Source: Streptomyces sp. SID8352 (GTDB taxonomy: Bacteria; Actinomycetota; Actinomycetes; Streptomycetales; Streptomycetaceae). From it: a DNA stretch of 64,000 nt. Every line of letters starts with the position of its first letter. Position 1 is the stretch's first letter. Below are positions 8,098-16,052 of the stretch, one piece after another. The stretch lies in assembly GCF_009862265.1 (NCBI RefSeq), contig NZ_WWGX01000089.1:1-64000 (forward strand). The letters are read 5' to 3'. The notes under the pieces were generated by a model. That model was not told where the DNA came from and did not search any database. It saw only the letters and a list, made by a program, of their open reading frames with translations. The position numbers and the translations under genes were made by a program.

Positions 8098-8928
8098 CTA
8101 CACCTCGCCCACGAAGGAGTACGGGACCCAGGGCCCGGAGAGTTCGATCCGCGCCCCGGTGCGCTCGCCCAGGGCCCTGGCCAGCGGCGCGAGGTCGACC
8201 GCCCGGTCCGTGCGCACCAGATAGGTGGCGTTGAGGACCTGGGTCCGGCGGTCGCCCGCGGGTCCCGGGGTGTGGGCGCGCAGTCTGCGGGACGCCGCGG
8301 CCATCTTCCCGAACTCCGTGTACACCGCCTCCGCGACGCGGAGCGCCTCGTCCTGGTGCTCCTCCCGCCGGGCCCGCACCGCCCGCCTGCGTTCGAGGTA
8401 GGCGAGGCCGGCCCCCGGAGGCGGTGGCCCGGCGCGCTCCGCCGGGCGTACGGCGGCGGGCGCGGATCGGCCGGTCACCGCGGTGGCGGGGCGGGTCGCG
8501 TAGACCTTGACACCCCACTCCGCGTGGTCCGCCGTGCGCTCCAGCGCGGCGCGGAACCGCCCGCTCTCGGCGGTGAGCGCCGCACGAGCCCTGGACTCCC
8601 CGTGATAGAGCGTGGCCAGCGGCAGGGGAACCACAGGGCCCTCCTCGGCGGCGGCGGACACCACGCGGTGGTGGGCCCGGGCGTACCGTTCGAGCTGCTC
8701 GCGATCGGCCAGCCTGGCCTGCCACGCCTCCTCGGTGAAGTCGGCCGCCGGTACGGTCTGGACGACGGCGGCGAGTTCCCCGAGCGGCAGGAGACGGACC
8801 CTTCCCCCGCCCGGGATTCCGGCGGCACCCGGCGGGCTCCCGGCCTCCGAAGGCTCGCGGGGGCGGACGGCGAAGACATAGACGGCGTCGCCGTCGGGCG
8901 GCGTCGGGCCGGGGTCCCGGTGCGTCAT
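8098..8928 (-). CDS. gvpL: Gas vesicle protein GvpL/F family
   Basis: A 276-residue member of the GvpL/GvpF family of accessory proteins that contact GvpA during vesicle assembly. It has the typical beginning (DAVYVFAVRP), the central AHHRVVSAAAEEGPVVPLPL and WGVKVYA elements, and the end VLNATYLVRTDRAVDLAPLA followed by GPWVPYSFV. A proline/alanine-rich insert (about 165-190) separates the two domains. The ATG at 8928 overlaps the gvpJ stop (ATGA). It is a paralogue of gvpF at the other end of the cluster. Confidence 0.9.
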   Translation of the reverse strand: MTHRDPGPTPPDGDAVYVFAVRPREPSEAGSPPGAAGIPGGGRVRLLPLGELAAVVQTVPAADFTEEAWQARLADREQLERYARAHHRVVSAAAEEGPVVPLPLATLYHGESRARAALTAESGRFRAALERTADHAEWGVKVYATRPATAVTGRSAPAAVRPAERAGPPPPGAGLAYLERRRAVRARREEHQDEALRVAEAVYTEFGKMAAASRRLRAHTPGPAGDRRTQVLNATYLVRTDRAVDLAPLARALGERTGARIELSGPWVPYSFVGEV

Positions 8929-9302
8929 GGGTTCCGCTCCTCCTTCTCCGTGGCGTCCTGCGCGGGAACGGCGTCGTCGTCGGTCTCCGCGCCTCCTTCG
9001 AGGCCGGCCAGACGCGCCCGCAGTTCACGGTTCTCGTCCAGCAGGGCGTTGCGGGCGGCGTGGGAACTGAGCGCCGGGTCCGTCTCCCACCAGTCGATCC
9101 CGGCCTTCCGCGCCGTGTCGACCGATGCCACGAACAGGCGCAGGCGGATGGTGAGGAGTTCGATGTCGAGGAGGTCGATCTTGATGTCGCCGGCGATGAC
9201 GATGCCCTTGTCCAGCACGCGTTCGAGGATGTCGGCGAGGTTCGAGGACGGCGGGCCCGGTGCCTGGTAGGTGGTCTCCTCCAGGTAGGCGAAGTCAGTC
9301 AC
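8925..9302 (-). CDS. gvpJ: Gas vesicle protein GvpJ (GvpA paralogue)
   Basis: A 125-residue GvpA-superfamily protein. The core is NLADILERVLDKGIVIAGD, IKIDLLDIELLTIRLRLFVA and SVDTARKAGIDWW, close to GvpJ. An acidic C-terminal tail follows. The start is GTG (9302), overlapping the gvpZ stop by eight bases. In gas vesicles GvpJ is a minor structural protein thought to act at the tips or during nucleation. Confidence 0.88.
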   Translation of the reverse strand: MTDFAYLEETTYQAPGPPSSNLADILERVLDKGIVIAGDIKIDLLDIELLTIRLRLFVASVDTARKAGIDWWETDPALSSHAARNALLDENRELRARLAGLEGGAETDDDAVPAQDATEKEERNP

Positions 9303-10368
9303 GACCGCGCCTCGCGCGACGGCCGCGGTGGGGCTCGGAGTCCTCTTCCTCGTCCTCCTCGTCCTCCTCGTCCTCCTCGTCCTCGTCGTCCTCGCCGTCC
9401 TCGTCCTCCTCGTCCTCGTCGTCCTCGCCGTAGGGCTCCTCGTCCTCCTCCGACTCCTCGTCGCCGAACTCGTCCTCCTCGTCCTCCTCCGGACGTTCGT
9501 CCTCGTCGGACCCCTCGGAGTCCTCGGCCTCCTCCCGTTCCATCGCCTCCTCGTGGGTGACCACGACCTCGCCGTCGCGGATCTCGCCGCGCCACCCCTC
9601 CGGCTCCTCCTCGGTCAGGGTGACGAAGCGCTGGAAGTGCTTGAAGTCGAGCCGCATGCGGCGGCCCTGCGCGCGCCACAGGTTCCCGGTCTTCTCGAAG
9701 AACCCGGAGGGGTAGTACTCGACCACGAGGATGATCCGCGTCAGGCTCGGTGCCAGTTCGTGGAAGCTCACGGTGCCCCGTGTGGTGCCCTTGGCGCCCT
9801 CGGACGTCCAGACGATGCGGTCGTCCGGGATCTGCTCCTGGACCGTCGCCTTGAAGCTGCGCGAGGAGAAGGCGATCTTGACCTTCCAGTCGCTCTCCTG
9901 CTCATCGTTCTTGGAGACGTTCTGCACGCCCTTGGCGAAATCGCTGAACCGGTCGTACTGCGTCCAGTAGTCGTACGCGTCGCGGAGCGGCACCCCCACG
10001 TCGAGGACCTCGATGATGCTGGTGACCTTCGGCCCGCCCGGCTTGCTCCTCCCCCCGTCCCCGCCCCCGTCCCCGCCACCGAACGCGTTCTTGGCCTTGC
10101 CCACGACGTCGTCCTTGACGCCCTTCGCCTTCTCCGCGATGAAGGCCTTCGCCGGTGACTCGCCCTTGAGGAGGCGCGAGCCGATCGCGGGCAGACTCCC
10201 CCCGTTCTCGGCGACATCCGTCAGCCGGCCGGTGAGGTCGGTGAGCCTGCCACCGGCCCTCTCCGCGAGCTTCTGCACCTGCGCCCCGAGATAGTGGGAG
10301 ACCTCCTCGCGCAGCCGGTCCATGCCCGACTCCGCCGTTCCCGGCTCCTCCTTGCCCGTCCTGGCCAT
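9295..10368 (-). CDS. gvpZ: GvpZ: SRPBCC-domain gas-vesicle-cluster protein with very acidic tail
   Basis: A 357-residue protein. Residues 1-100 form an amphipathic helical region (REEVSHYLGAQVQKLAERAG, then AKGVKDDVVGKAKNAFGG). Residues about 115-265 form an SRPBCC (START/polyketide-cyclase-like) domain (TSIIEVLDVGVPLRDAYDYW, VVEYYPSGFFEKTGN). The last 80 residues are almost only Glu and Asp, encoded by a GAG/GAC tandem tract at about 9343-9500, followed by a short basic end. The position matches gvpZ of the Streptomyces gvpOAFGYZJLSK order. SRPBCC folds bind hydrophobic ligands, which suggests a shell-surface or lipid-handling role, but this is unproven. Confidence 0.8.
   Translation of the reverse strand: MARTGKEEPGTAESGMDRLREEVSHYLGAQVQKLAERAGGRLTDLTGRLTDVAENGGSLPAIGSRLLKGESPAKAFIAEKAKGVKDDVVGKAKNAFGGGDGGGDGGRSKPGGPKVTSIIEVLDVGVPLRDAYDYWTQYDRFSDFAKGVQNVSKNDEQESDWKVKIAFSSRSFKATVQEQIPDDRIVWTSEGAKGTTRGTVSFHELAPSLTRIILVVEYYPSGFFEKTGNLWRAQGRRMRLDFKHFQRFVTLTEEEPEGWRGEIRDGEVVVTHEEAMEREEAEDSEGSDEDERPEEDEEDEFGDEESEEDEEPYGEDDEDEEDEDGEDDEDEEDEEDEEDEEEDSEPHRGRRARRGRD
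9343..9500. repeat. Low-complexity GAG/GAC tract encoding the acidic tail of GvpZ
   Basis: The plus strand repeats CTCGTC and CTCCTCGTC units across about 160 bases. All units are in frame in gvpZ and give Glu/Asp runs. The tract is prone to slippage in 3-base steps, which would vary tail length without disrupting the gene. Confidence 0.7.
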
Positions 10369-10374
10369 GACTGA

Positions 10375-11148
10375 CTACCTCCGGCGTTCGGACCGCTGGG
10401 ACGCGGCGCGCTTGGATGACGTGGACTTCTCCGCCGACGGGGCGTTCTTGGCCGCGGACTTCCTCGCGGGTGCCTTCGCCCCCGTCCTCCTGGCGGCCGC
10501 CTTCTTGGGGGCGGACTTCTTCGCCGCGCGCTTGCGGCCCGCGGCCGTCCGCTCCGCGTCCGGCTCCCCCCGCCCGGACTTGCCCGCGGGCTTCTTCTCC
10601 GCCCGGGGTGCCTCTCCCCCGGTCGACTTCCGTCCGCGGGACGCGCCCTCCCCACGGCCACCGGAGCCCTCCGGACGGCGGCGGGCACGCGGCGACCCCC
10701 TGTCCCCGTCCTCCGCCGTCTCCTCCTCTTCCTCGCCCTCGTACTCCTCCTCGTCCTCGTACTCGTCCTCCGGTTCCTCCTCGTCGTCGCCCTCGTACTC
10801 CTCGTCGTCCTCCCCGGCCCCGGCGGCGGTGAGCCGGGCCGTGCGGTCGCTCAGGATGTCGGCGAGGGAGTTCAAGCCCCGGTCCGCGGCCGCGCCGAAC
10901 GCCTTGCGGCCCGATTCCAGAACCTCGTCCCGGAGTTGGTCCCGCAGTGCGGCAAACTGCGGGACCTCGCCGAGCCTGCGCACCCCCTCGGCGGCCAGTT
11001 GCCGCGGTTCGAGACCGAACCGCCTGCCGGCCAGGTAGGTGGCGAGGGTCAGGGCCATCCGCCCCTTCTTGGTGCGGCCCAGCACGTATCCGCCGACGAC
11101 CGCGGCCGCCAGGGTCACCTTGGTCTGGTCATCCATGAATCCAGTCAC
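10375..11148 (-). CDS. gvpY: GvpY: gas-vesicle-cluster protein with acidic block and histone-like basic tail
   Basis: A 257-residue protein in three parts. Residues 1-130 are a folded helical part (TKVTLAAAVVGGYVLGRTKK, including a hydrophobic stretch). Residues about 130-165 are a nearly pure Glu/Asp/Tyr block. Residues about 165-257 form a Lys/Ala/Arg tail resembling histone H1-like proteins (KKSAPKKAAARRTGAKAPAR). The GTG at 11148 overlaps the gvpG stop (GTGA). An ATG four codons later (11136), with GAAGGTGA upstream, is an alternative start. The position matches gvpY of Streptomyces clusters. Its role is not established. Confidence 0.75.
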   Translation of the reverse strand: MTGFMDDQTKVTLAAAVVGGYVLGRTKKGRMALTLATYLAGRRFGLEPRQLAAEGVRRLGEVPQFAALRDQLRDEVLESGRKAFGAAADRGLNSLADILSDRTARLTAAGAGEDDEEYEGDDEEEPEDEYEDEEEYEGEEEEETAEDGDRGSPRARRRPEGSGGRGEGASRGRKSTGGEAPRAEKKPAGKSGRGEPDAERTAAGRKRAAKKSAPKKAAARRTGAKAPARKSAAKNAPSAEKSTSSKRAASQRSERRR

Positions 11149-11417
11149 CTTCGATCATTGGGTGGGCGGCGCCCTCGGACGGCCAAGCGGCCCTGGGCGG
11201 CGTGCAGCCGGTCGAGCAACTTCTCCTCGGCCCGTTCGAACTCCGCCCCACTGATGTCGCCCGCCTCGAACTCGCGGTTCAACGCGATGAGTTGGGCTCT
11301 GATCACCCTGGGGTCGTGCAGCTCCCGGTCGGCGCACTCGTGCACCTTCCCGGCAACCCAGACCACGCCGCGTACCGGCGCGAGGGGGAGCAGCAGGACT
11401 CCACTGATCAGCCCCAT
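11145..11417 (-). CDS. gvpG: Gas vesicle protein GvpG
   Basis: A 90-residue GvpG. It has the conserved opening (MGLISGVLLLPLAPVRGVVW), followed by a helical part (VIRAQLIALNREFEAGDIS, EFERAEEKLLDRL). GvpG is an accessory protein needed for assembly. The ATG at 11417 lies one base from the gvpF stop. An in-frame ORF extending further upstream is a shadow of gvpF. Confidence 0.88.
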   Translation of the reverse strand: MGLISGVLLLPLAPVRGVVWVAGKVHECADRELHDPRVIRAQLIALNREFEAGDISGAEFERAEEKLLDRLHAAQGRLAVRGRRPPNDRR

Positions 11418-11418
11418 G

Positions 11419-12171
11419 TCAGGGCCCCGCCGGTGTCCGGGCGCGCCGGGGCGCGACGAAGCTGTAGCAGGGCAGCGGTCCGGCGACGCGGAGTTCGACG
11501 TGGTCCCGATGGGAACCGGCCAGTCCCAGGGCCCGCTCCCGGAAGCGCTCGCCGTCCCGCCGGTCGACGAGGAAGGACACGTTGAGCGCGCATCCCGGCA
11601 CCTCGGGGCCCGGCGCCACCTCCCGGGCCAGTGGGGTGAGGGCGCGCAGGATCCGCTGCCCGGCCTCCGCCGCCCGTCGGGCGAGCGCGGTGGCCACGGC
11701 CTGACCGAGCCGGACGTTCGCCTCGTAGCCCGGCCGGCGGCGGACCTCGTCGCGCAGTCTGCGCACGGTCCTCTCCTCGGCGACGACCGAGGCCAGGGAG
11801 TCCTGGGCCGGAAGGGCCTTGACATTGATCTCGATGCCGTCGGCGAGGTGCCGCAGTGTGGCGAGGTGGGCCTGCCGCCCCCGGTTCAGCTCACCGCACA
11901 CGGTCTCCTCGTCCGGTGCGACGGTCCCGAAGCGCATCGGCAGGACCGGGCGGGTGCCGGCGAGAGCCAGCAGGAGATCCTGATGGGCCATGAGGTCACG
12001 GCGCCGGGCCCTGAGCCGTGGCGGTGCCGCGCTCACCACGGCGGCGACCGGCCCCTGCGCCAGCAGCCGCGGGCGGGCCGGCGGCGCGCCCAGCCCCACC
12101 ACGCCCTCGGGCAGCGGCCGGTCCGCGGAGACGACGGCGTAGACGTACAGTCCGCCCGGGGTCGCGGTCAT
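11419..12171 (-). CDS. gvpF: Gas vesicle protein GvpF (GvpF/L family)
   Basis: A 250-residue GvpF/L-family accessory protein that in other systems binds GvpA before shell growth. Diagnostic segments are GLYVYAVVSADRPLPEGVVG, MAHQDLLLALAGTRPVLPMR with FGTVAPDEE, and the C-terminal LNVSFLVDRRDGERFRERAL with PLPCYSFV. The ATG at 12171 overlaps the gvpA stop (ATGA). It is distinct from the 276-residue gvpL of the same cluster. Confidence 0.9.
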   Translation of the reverse strand: MTATPGGLYVYAVVSADRPLPEGVVGLGAPPARPRLLAQGPVAAVVSAAPPRLRARRRDLMAHQDLLLALAGTRPVLPMRFGTVAPDEETVCGELNRGRQAHLATLRHLADGIEINVKALPAQDSLASVVAEERTVRRLRDEVRRRPGYEANVRLGQAVATALARRAAEAGQRILRALTPLAREVAPGPEVPGCALNVSFLVDRRDGERFRERALGLAGSHRDHVELRVAGPLPCYSFVAPRRARTPAGP

Positions 12172-12605
12172 GCCTCCACCCTGCGGCGTTTGGCGGACGA
12201 GCCCTTGTGCGCCGACGGCCGGCGCTTCCCGGGCCGTTCCTCGTGCTCGTCGTCGTCCTCGGCACCGACGACGCTGCGGACCGTGTCACCCACGGACCGG
12301 GCGACCTTGCGCACCTTGCGCTTGCCGACGGCCCTGGCGCCGCCGCCGAACAGCTCGGGGACGGTCGTGCTGCGCGAGTCCCGCTCCAGGTCGAGCCGGT
12401 TGCACGCCTCGGCGAACCGGAGATAGGTGTCCACGCTGGCCACCACGATGCGGGCGTCTATCTTGAGGATCTCGATGCCGACCAGAGAGACCCTGATGAA
12501 CACGTCGATGACCATGCCGCGGTCGAGGATGAGTTCGAGAACGTCGTAGAGGGTCCCGGCGCGCGGCGGGCAGGGCAGGACTTCGTCGGCGTACATGGTC
12601 GTCAT
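12168..12605 (-). CDS. gvpA: Gas vesicle structural protein GvpA with long charged tail
   Basis: A 145-residue GvpA-family protein. Residues 17-70 hold the shell-forming core (LYDVLELILDRGMVIDVFIR, VSLVGIEILKIDARIVVASV). The remaining 75 residues are charged and disordered, ending in a basic KRRPSAHKGSSAKRRRVEA stretch. Classical GvpA is about 70 residues, so the tail doubles the protein, as in other Streptomyces gvp1-type clusters. The ATG at 12605 has GGAAGGA upstream. It lies 78 bp after gvpO, the only real gap in the operon, so a second promoter or processing site may lie there. Confidence 0.88.
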   Translation of the reverse strand: MTTMYADEVLPCPPRAGTLYDVLELILDRGMVIDVFIRVSLVGIEILKIDARIVVASVDTYLRFAEACNRLDLERDSRSTTVPELFGGGARAVGKRKVRKVARSVGDTVRSVVGAEDDDEHEERPGKRRPSAHKGSSAKRRRVEA

Positions 12606-12683
12606 GGAGGCGTCCTTCCGGAGGCGGGGAGGGCGGCACGGTCGCCGGGTCGGGACCGCGGGCGTTCGGCGGTGGTGCCCGGG

Positions 12684-13004
12684 TCATTCGTCGGCGGCTC
12701 CGCGCCGGTAGCGGCGGACCCGGCTGTACTCCAGGAGTTCGCCCGCCTCGTCCAGGTGGACTTCGTAGGAGGCGAGCAGACTGGTGGTGTCGGGGATGCG
12801 TGGCACTTCGAGCACGTCCACCACGACGTGCCAGCCGTCGTCGCCGCGCCGCACCGCGGAGACGCCCTCGGTGTGGTGGTCGATGAGCCGTTCCAGGCTC
12901 TGGCAGGCCGCGCGGGCGGCGTGCTCGGGCCCCTGGCGGGCCGGGCGGCGGGATGCCGTGGTCTTCTTCGCGGTCCCGGTGCGGGCGCGTGTCTTCTCTG
13001 CCAT
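12684..13004 (-). CDS. gvpO: Gas vesicle protein GvpO
   Basis: A 106-residue GvpO, the first gene of the operon. The basic N-terminal tail (about 30 residues, KKTTASRRPAR) precedes the conserved domain (CQSLERLIDHHTEGVSAVRR, DGWHVVVDVLEVPRIPDTTS, LLASYEVHLDEAGELLEYSR). In haloarchaea GvpO is a cytoplasmic regulator/accessory protein. The gene order from here, O-A-F-G-Y-Z-J-L-S-K, is the Streptomyces gvp order. Confidence 0.88.
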   Translation of the reverse strand: MAEKTRARTGTAKKTTASRRPARQGPEHAARAACQSLERLIDHHTEGVSAVRRGDDGWHVVVDVLEVPRIPDTTSLLASYEVHLDEAGELLEYSRVRRYRRGAADE

Positions 13005-14142
13005 AGCTTCCAGTCTCTTGGCGGGGAGGGACCGCGCATCTCGAACGAGTCGGGCGGCGGACCTGCCTCAACCGTCCCGGCGGCCCCGCGGCGGGGCGCT
13101 TCCGGCCACCACGCCGGGGCCCGGTCGGGGCGCGGGCCCCGGCGACCCGAGGAGGCACGGGGGCATCCCGTTCGCCCGGCCTTCCATCGCCTCGCGCGCC
13201 GTTTCGGAGCGGCCGGACCCGCTCCACGGGGCCACGCGGTTCCTCCGGAACCGGGCAGGGCCGGGAATCCCGTGCCGCGGTCCCGCCCGCGGCACCACCA
13301 GGGCACCGACGCCGAGGTGCTTACCACCGGACTCGGGTGGCGGCGGGCCAAAGCTCTGTGCACACCGGTGTGCCGCGCCGGTCGCGACCCGGAGACCGGC
13401 CAGGTGACCGCGCGGGCGGCTCCGGCGCGCGCGGCACTCCACGCTCCGTCGGCAAGGTCCGCAAAGTCGTACGCATGGGACCGCGGGCCCGAAGCGGCCC
13501 TCACGAAGAAGGGCCCGGTCGTTCACCCAGGGGGGTGAGCCGGCTGTTCCGGGTCCGGGTGTCCGTGAGCAATCCGCTCGCGGTCCGCCGAGGTCGGGGT
13601 CCTCACCCGGCGGGGCCCTCTCCGGACCGTAGACCACGGGATCCGGCGGGAGCGGGCCACGGCCGGCGACGGAGCCGTGCCGCCGGACATACAGGAACGG
13701 GCACGAGACCGTTGCGCCGGACGGCTGACATGTCGTGCGGATCGGGGGCGCCTCGGTGGTGGTGCGCGGGTCCCGCCACAGCAGGCCGCCCTGAACCTAC
13801 TCGTTCGCGTCCGGCACCTGCCGCCGTTCGCGAAGTGCACGGTAGTCCCCCGCGCCGCCCGGCCCGCAGGACTTCCTTCCCGACCTTCCCACTGAGCGGC
13901 TGGCGACGTGGGCCGCCACGCTTCGCGGCCGATCTCCGAGGTGGTTCTCGGCGTTGTCCGGGCACTCGTACACCGTGCCGGTGCGCTCGTGGGCCGGCCT
14001 GTGAGCAGGTGTCCGGGTGTTTCCCCGATCGTGCCGGCTCACCCCGGCCCGGGACGGGCCCGGTCGGCCGAACCGTGTGCGTTTGGGTGCCGGTGGCGCC
14101 CGGGGATGCCTGGGCAAGGGGCTGAGCGCCAGGGAGGCTCAT
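13005..14142. other. Long divergent intergenic region upstream of gvpO and the PP2C phosphatase gene
   Basis: These 1138 bases separate the divergent gvp operon and the phosphatase gene. Both promoters should be here. I checked the 100 bases upstream of gvpO for a sigma-B-like (GTTT...GGGTAT) or HrdB-like promoter and found none I would defend. ORFs crossing the region have no RBS and no recognisable product. The phosphatase RBS (GGGAGG) lies at its right end. No gene is called. Confidence 0.4.
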
Positions 14143-15357
14143 ATGTCGGAACGGATCGGGCTGGCCGGGATTCTGGCGGCGGCGGAGGACGCCTCGCCGG
14201 TCTCCGCTCTCGATGTCGTGGCCCGGATCCTGCGGGACAGGTTCGGCGCACGATCCGTTTCCTTCCTGCTCGTGGACGTGATCGGACGCAAGGTGGTACG
14301 GGTCAGCGAGGAGACCCCCGTCGACGAGGAGGCCCGTGTCGACGAGGGCCGTCGGGCCGAGCAGATTCCACTGGCGGGCAGCGTCTACGACGAGGTCCTG
14401 CGACAACAGCGTCTGGTGCGGACCCGTGGCGAAGGGGCGGCGACGCGGGTACTCGCCCCGGTGACCAACCGCGGGGACACCATCGGTGTCCTGGAACTCT
14501 CCCTGCCCGACGCCGATCACGACACCCTCGAACAGGTGGAGCAGGCCGCGCACGCGCTGGCCTACATCATCGTCACCGACCGCCGCTTCACGGATCTCTA
14601 CCACCGGGGCCAGCGCACCACCTCGATGTCCCTGGCCGCGGAGATCCAGCGGCAGCTCCTGCCCACAGCGTCCGCCTGTGAAGCGGCCCAGTTCTCCCTC
14701 GCGTGCGCCCTGGCCCCCGCCGACAGCATCGCCGGTGACACCTACGACTACACCCTCAACCACAACACGCTGCACCTGTCGATCACCGACGCCATGGGCC
14801 ACGACATCGAGGCCGCTCTCACGGCCACCCTCGTCGTCAACGCCTCCCGCAGGGCCCGGCGCGCCGACAGCGGTCTGGTCGAACAGGCCCGCCAGACCCA
14901 CCGGGCCCTCCTCGACCACGACCGCGCCACCTTCGCCACCGGCCAACTGCTTCGCGTCACCCTTGACAGCAGCCGCGCCCGGCTCGTCAACGCCGGCCAT
15001 CCCTGGCCACTGCGGCTGCGCCACGGTACCGTCGAGGAGGTCCGCATCGAGGCGGACCTGCCCTTCGGCGTGGCGGCGGGGGACCCCTACCGGGCCCAGG
15101 ACATCGACCTGCGCCCGGGAGATCGCCTCGTCCTGTACACGGACGGCATGCAGGAACGCCAGGCGGAGACCGTCAACCTGCCCGGGCTGATCCGTGACAC
15201 GGCCGCGGAGCACCCGCGCGAGGTCGTGGGCCTGCTGACCGGCGCCGTCACCGACGCCTGCCACGGCCGCCTGGAGGACGACGCCACGGTGCTCTGCCTG
15301 GACTGGCACGGTCCCCGCGCCGGGGGCCGCCACACCCACGCCGGCACCGACGTCTGA
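14143..15357 (+). CDS. GAF-domain PP2C-type serine/threonine phosphatase (SpoIIE/RsbU-like)
   Basis: A 404-residue signalling phosphatase. Residues about 20-165 form a GAF-like sensor (ARSVSFLLVDVIGRKVVRVS, ATRVLAPVTNRGDTIGVLEL). Residues about 185-395 form a SpoIIE-type PP2C domain with the metal-binding aspartates in DSIAGDTYDY and ITDAMGHDIEAAL, plus NAGHPWPLRLR, GDRLVLYTDGM and EDDATVLCLDW. Family members dephosphorylate anti-anti-sigma factors in stress and development pathways. The start at 14143 has GGGAGG nine bases upstream; the longer in-frame extension has none. No partner kinase or antagonist is adjacent. A link to the divergent gas-vesicle operon is speculative. Confidence 0.88.
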   Translation: MSERIGLAGILAAAEDASPVSALDVVARILRDRFGARSVSFLLVDVIGRKVVRVSEETPVDEEARVDEGRRAEQIPLAGSVYDEVLRQQRLVRTRGEGAATRVLAPVTNRGDTIGVLELSLPDADHDTLEQVEQAAHALAYIIVTDRRFTDLYHRGQRTTSMSLAAEIQRQLLPTASACEAAQFSLACALAPADSIAGDTYDYTLNHNTLHLSITDAMGHDIEAALTATLVVNASRRARRADSGLVEQARQTHRALLDHDRATFATGQLLRVTLDSSRARLVNAGHPWPLRLRHGTVEEVRIEADLPFGVAAGDPYRAQDIDLRPGDRLVLYTDGMQERQAETVNLPGLIRDTAAEHPREVVGLLTGAVTDACHGRLEDDATVLCLDWHGPRAGGRHTHAGTDV

Positions 15358-15366
15358 ACGGTCCCG

Positions 15367-15381
15367 CTCCCCGGCGGGGAG
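15367..15381 (+). terminator. Short GC hairpin after the phosphatase gene
   Basis: CTCCCC (15367-15372), loop GGC, GGGGAG (15376-15381), ten bases after the stop codon. It lies between convergent genes. Confidence 0.4.
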
Positions 15382-15438
15382 ACGGGGCCGCGGGGCCGGG
15401 ACGGGTGGGTGCGGGCCGGTCCGCACCCGGGAGGGTTC

Positions 15439-15666
15439 TCAGGCGGTGAGCGAGGGCTCGTCCGCGCAGCGGACCGCGGACAGTTGGCGGCGGGCGACGA
15501 CGAGGGCGGATTCGACATCGCGCGTGCCGGTGGACACACACAGGGTGTAGCCGACGTCGTCGAGGCGGCGCTGCGATTCCGCACCGCTGTCCGGGGAGTG
15601 CCGGGCCCGCAGCGCTTCGTACTGCCCGACCAGTTTCCTCAGCACGGCGGGGTGTGCCACGAGCAT
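15439..15666 (-). CDS. DUF5133 domain protein
   Basis: A 75-residue Streptomyces-specific protein. MLVAHPAVLRKLVGQYEALR, RRLDDVGYTLCVSTGTRDVE and a C-terminal SLTA match the DUF5133 family, whose function is unknown. The ATG at 15666 is preceded by GAGGGAGA. It is a single gene, convergent with the phosphatase and divergent from the ABC-F gene. Confidence 0.8.
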   Translation of the reverse strand: MLVAHPAVLRKLVGQYEALRARHSPDSGAESQRRLDDVGYTLCVSTGTRDVESALVVARRQLSAVRCADEPSLTA

Positions 15667-15928
15667 GGGGTCTCCCTCGTCTCACTCGCGTGGGTTGCTT
15701 CCACGGGGCGTGTGCCCCGCGCCCCGGGCCGCAATCCCGCGCATGCCGCGAGGCCCCGGCCGCGGAAGGCCCAGGGCCCGGTGGCCTCCCGACGGGGTCG
15801 CCGCCGAGCGGTCCGGGCGCCCGGTTCGCCGCATCGCGGTGCCCCGTTTCCCCGCGCGACACGGGGGACCGCTCGTCGGGACGGTCGCGGAGGTCCCGCG
15901 CCGGGCACGGACCACCCGCCCGTACAGG

Positions 15929-15958
15929 TTGAGGCGAGACGTCTCGTCTTGCTAGGGT
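15929..15958 (+). promoter_or_regulatory. Promoter with palindromic spacer for the ABC-F leader transcript
   Basis: A -35-like TTGAGG (15929-15934) is followed by an 18-bp spacer and a -10-like TAGGGT (15953-15958). The expected transcription start, about seven bases on, falls on the ATG of the leader peptide at 15965. The spacer begins with the perfect 12-bp palindrome CGAGACGTCTCG (15935-15946), with partial symmetry beyond it. This is a plausible repressor operator, for example of TetR type, placed to block RNA polymerase. Confidence 0.6.
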
Positions 15959-15964
15959 GGGGCC

Positions 15965-15988
15965 ATGGCCTTCCTCTTCTTCGTCTGA
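15965..15988 (+). CDS. Seven-codon leader peptide upstream of the ABC-F gene
   Basis: An ATG followed by six codons and a stop encodes MAFLFFV. It begins where transcription from the promoter just upstream is expected to start, so it would be translated leaderless. It ends 64 bases before the ABC-F start. Short hydrophobic leader peptides at this distance are known to control antibiotic-resistance genes, including ABC-F genes, by ribosome stalling. GGCCCCG at 15999-16005 can pair with the ABC-F Shine-Dalgarno region at 16041-16050, giving a possible sequestering stem. This is inference from arrangement only. Confidence 0.5.
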   Translation: MAFLFFV

Positions 15989-16052
15989 GTCCGGGCACGG
16001 CCCCGCCGCCGTTCTGCCGCCCGTCGACCCTTCGTACTCCCGGGGAAGCCCC

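Noticed and set aside
9343..9500. Tandem CTCGTC/CTCCTC repeats as a possible CRISPR or regulatory repeat
   Set aside because: The units are short, spacer-free and in frame with gvpZ, and they are fully explained as codons for its Glu/Asp tail.
13068..13637. A 189-codon minus-strand ORF upstream of gvpO
   Set aside because: The translation is Pro/Gly/Arg-rich without pattern, there is no RBS, and it would lie between the operon and its promoter.
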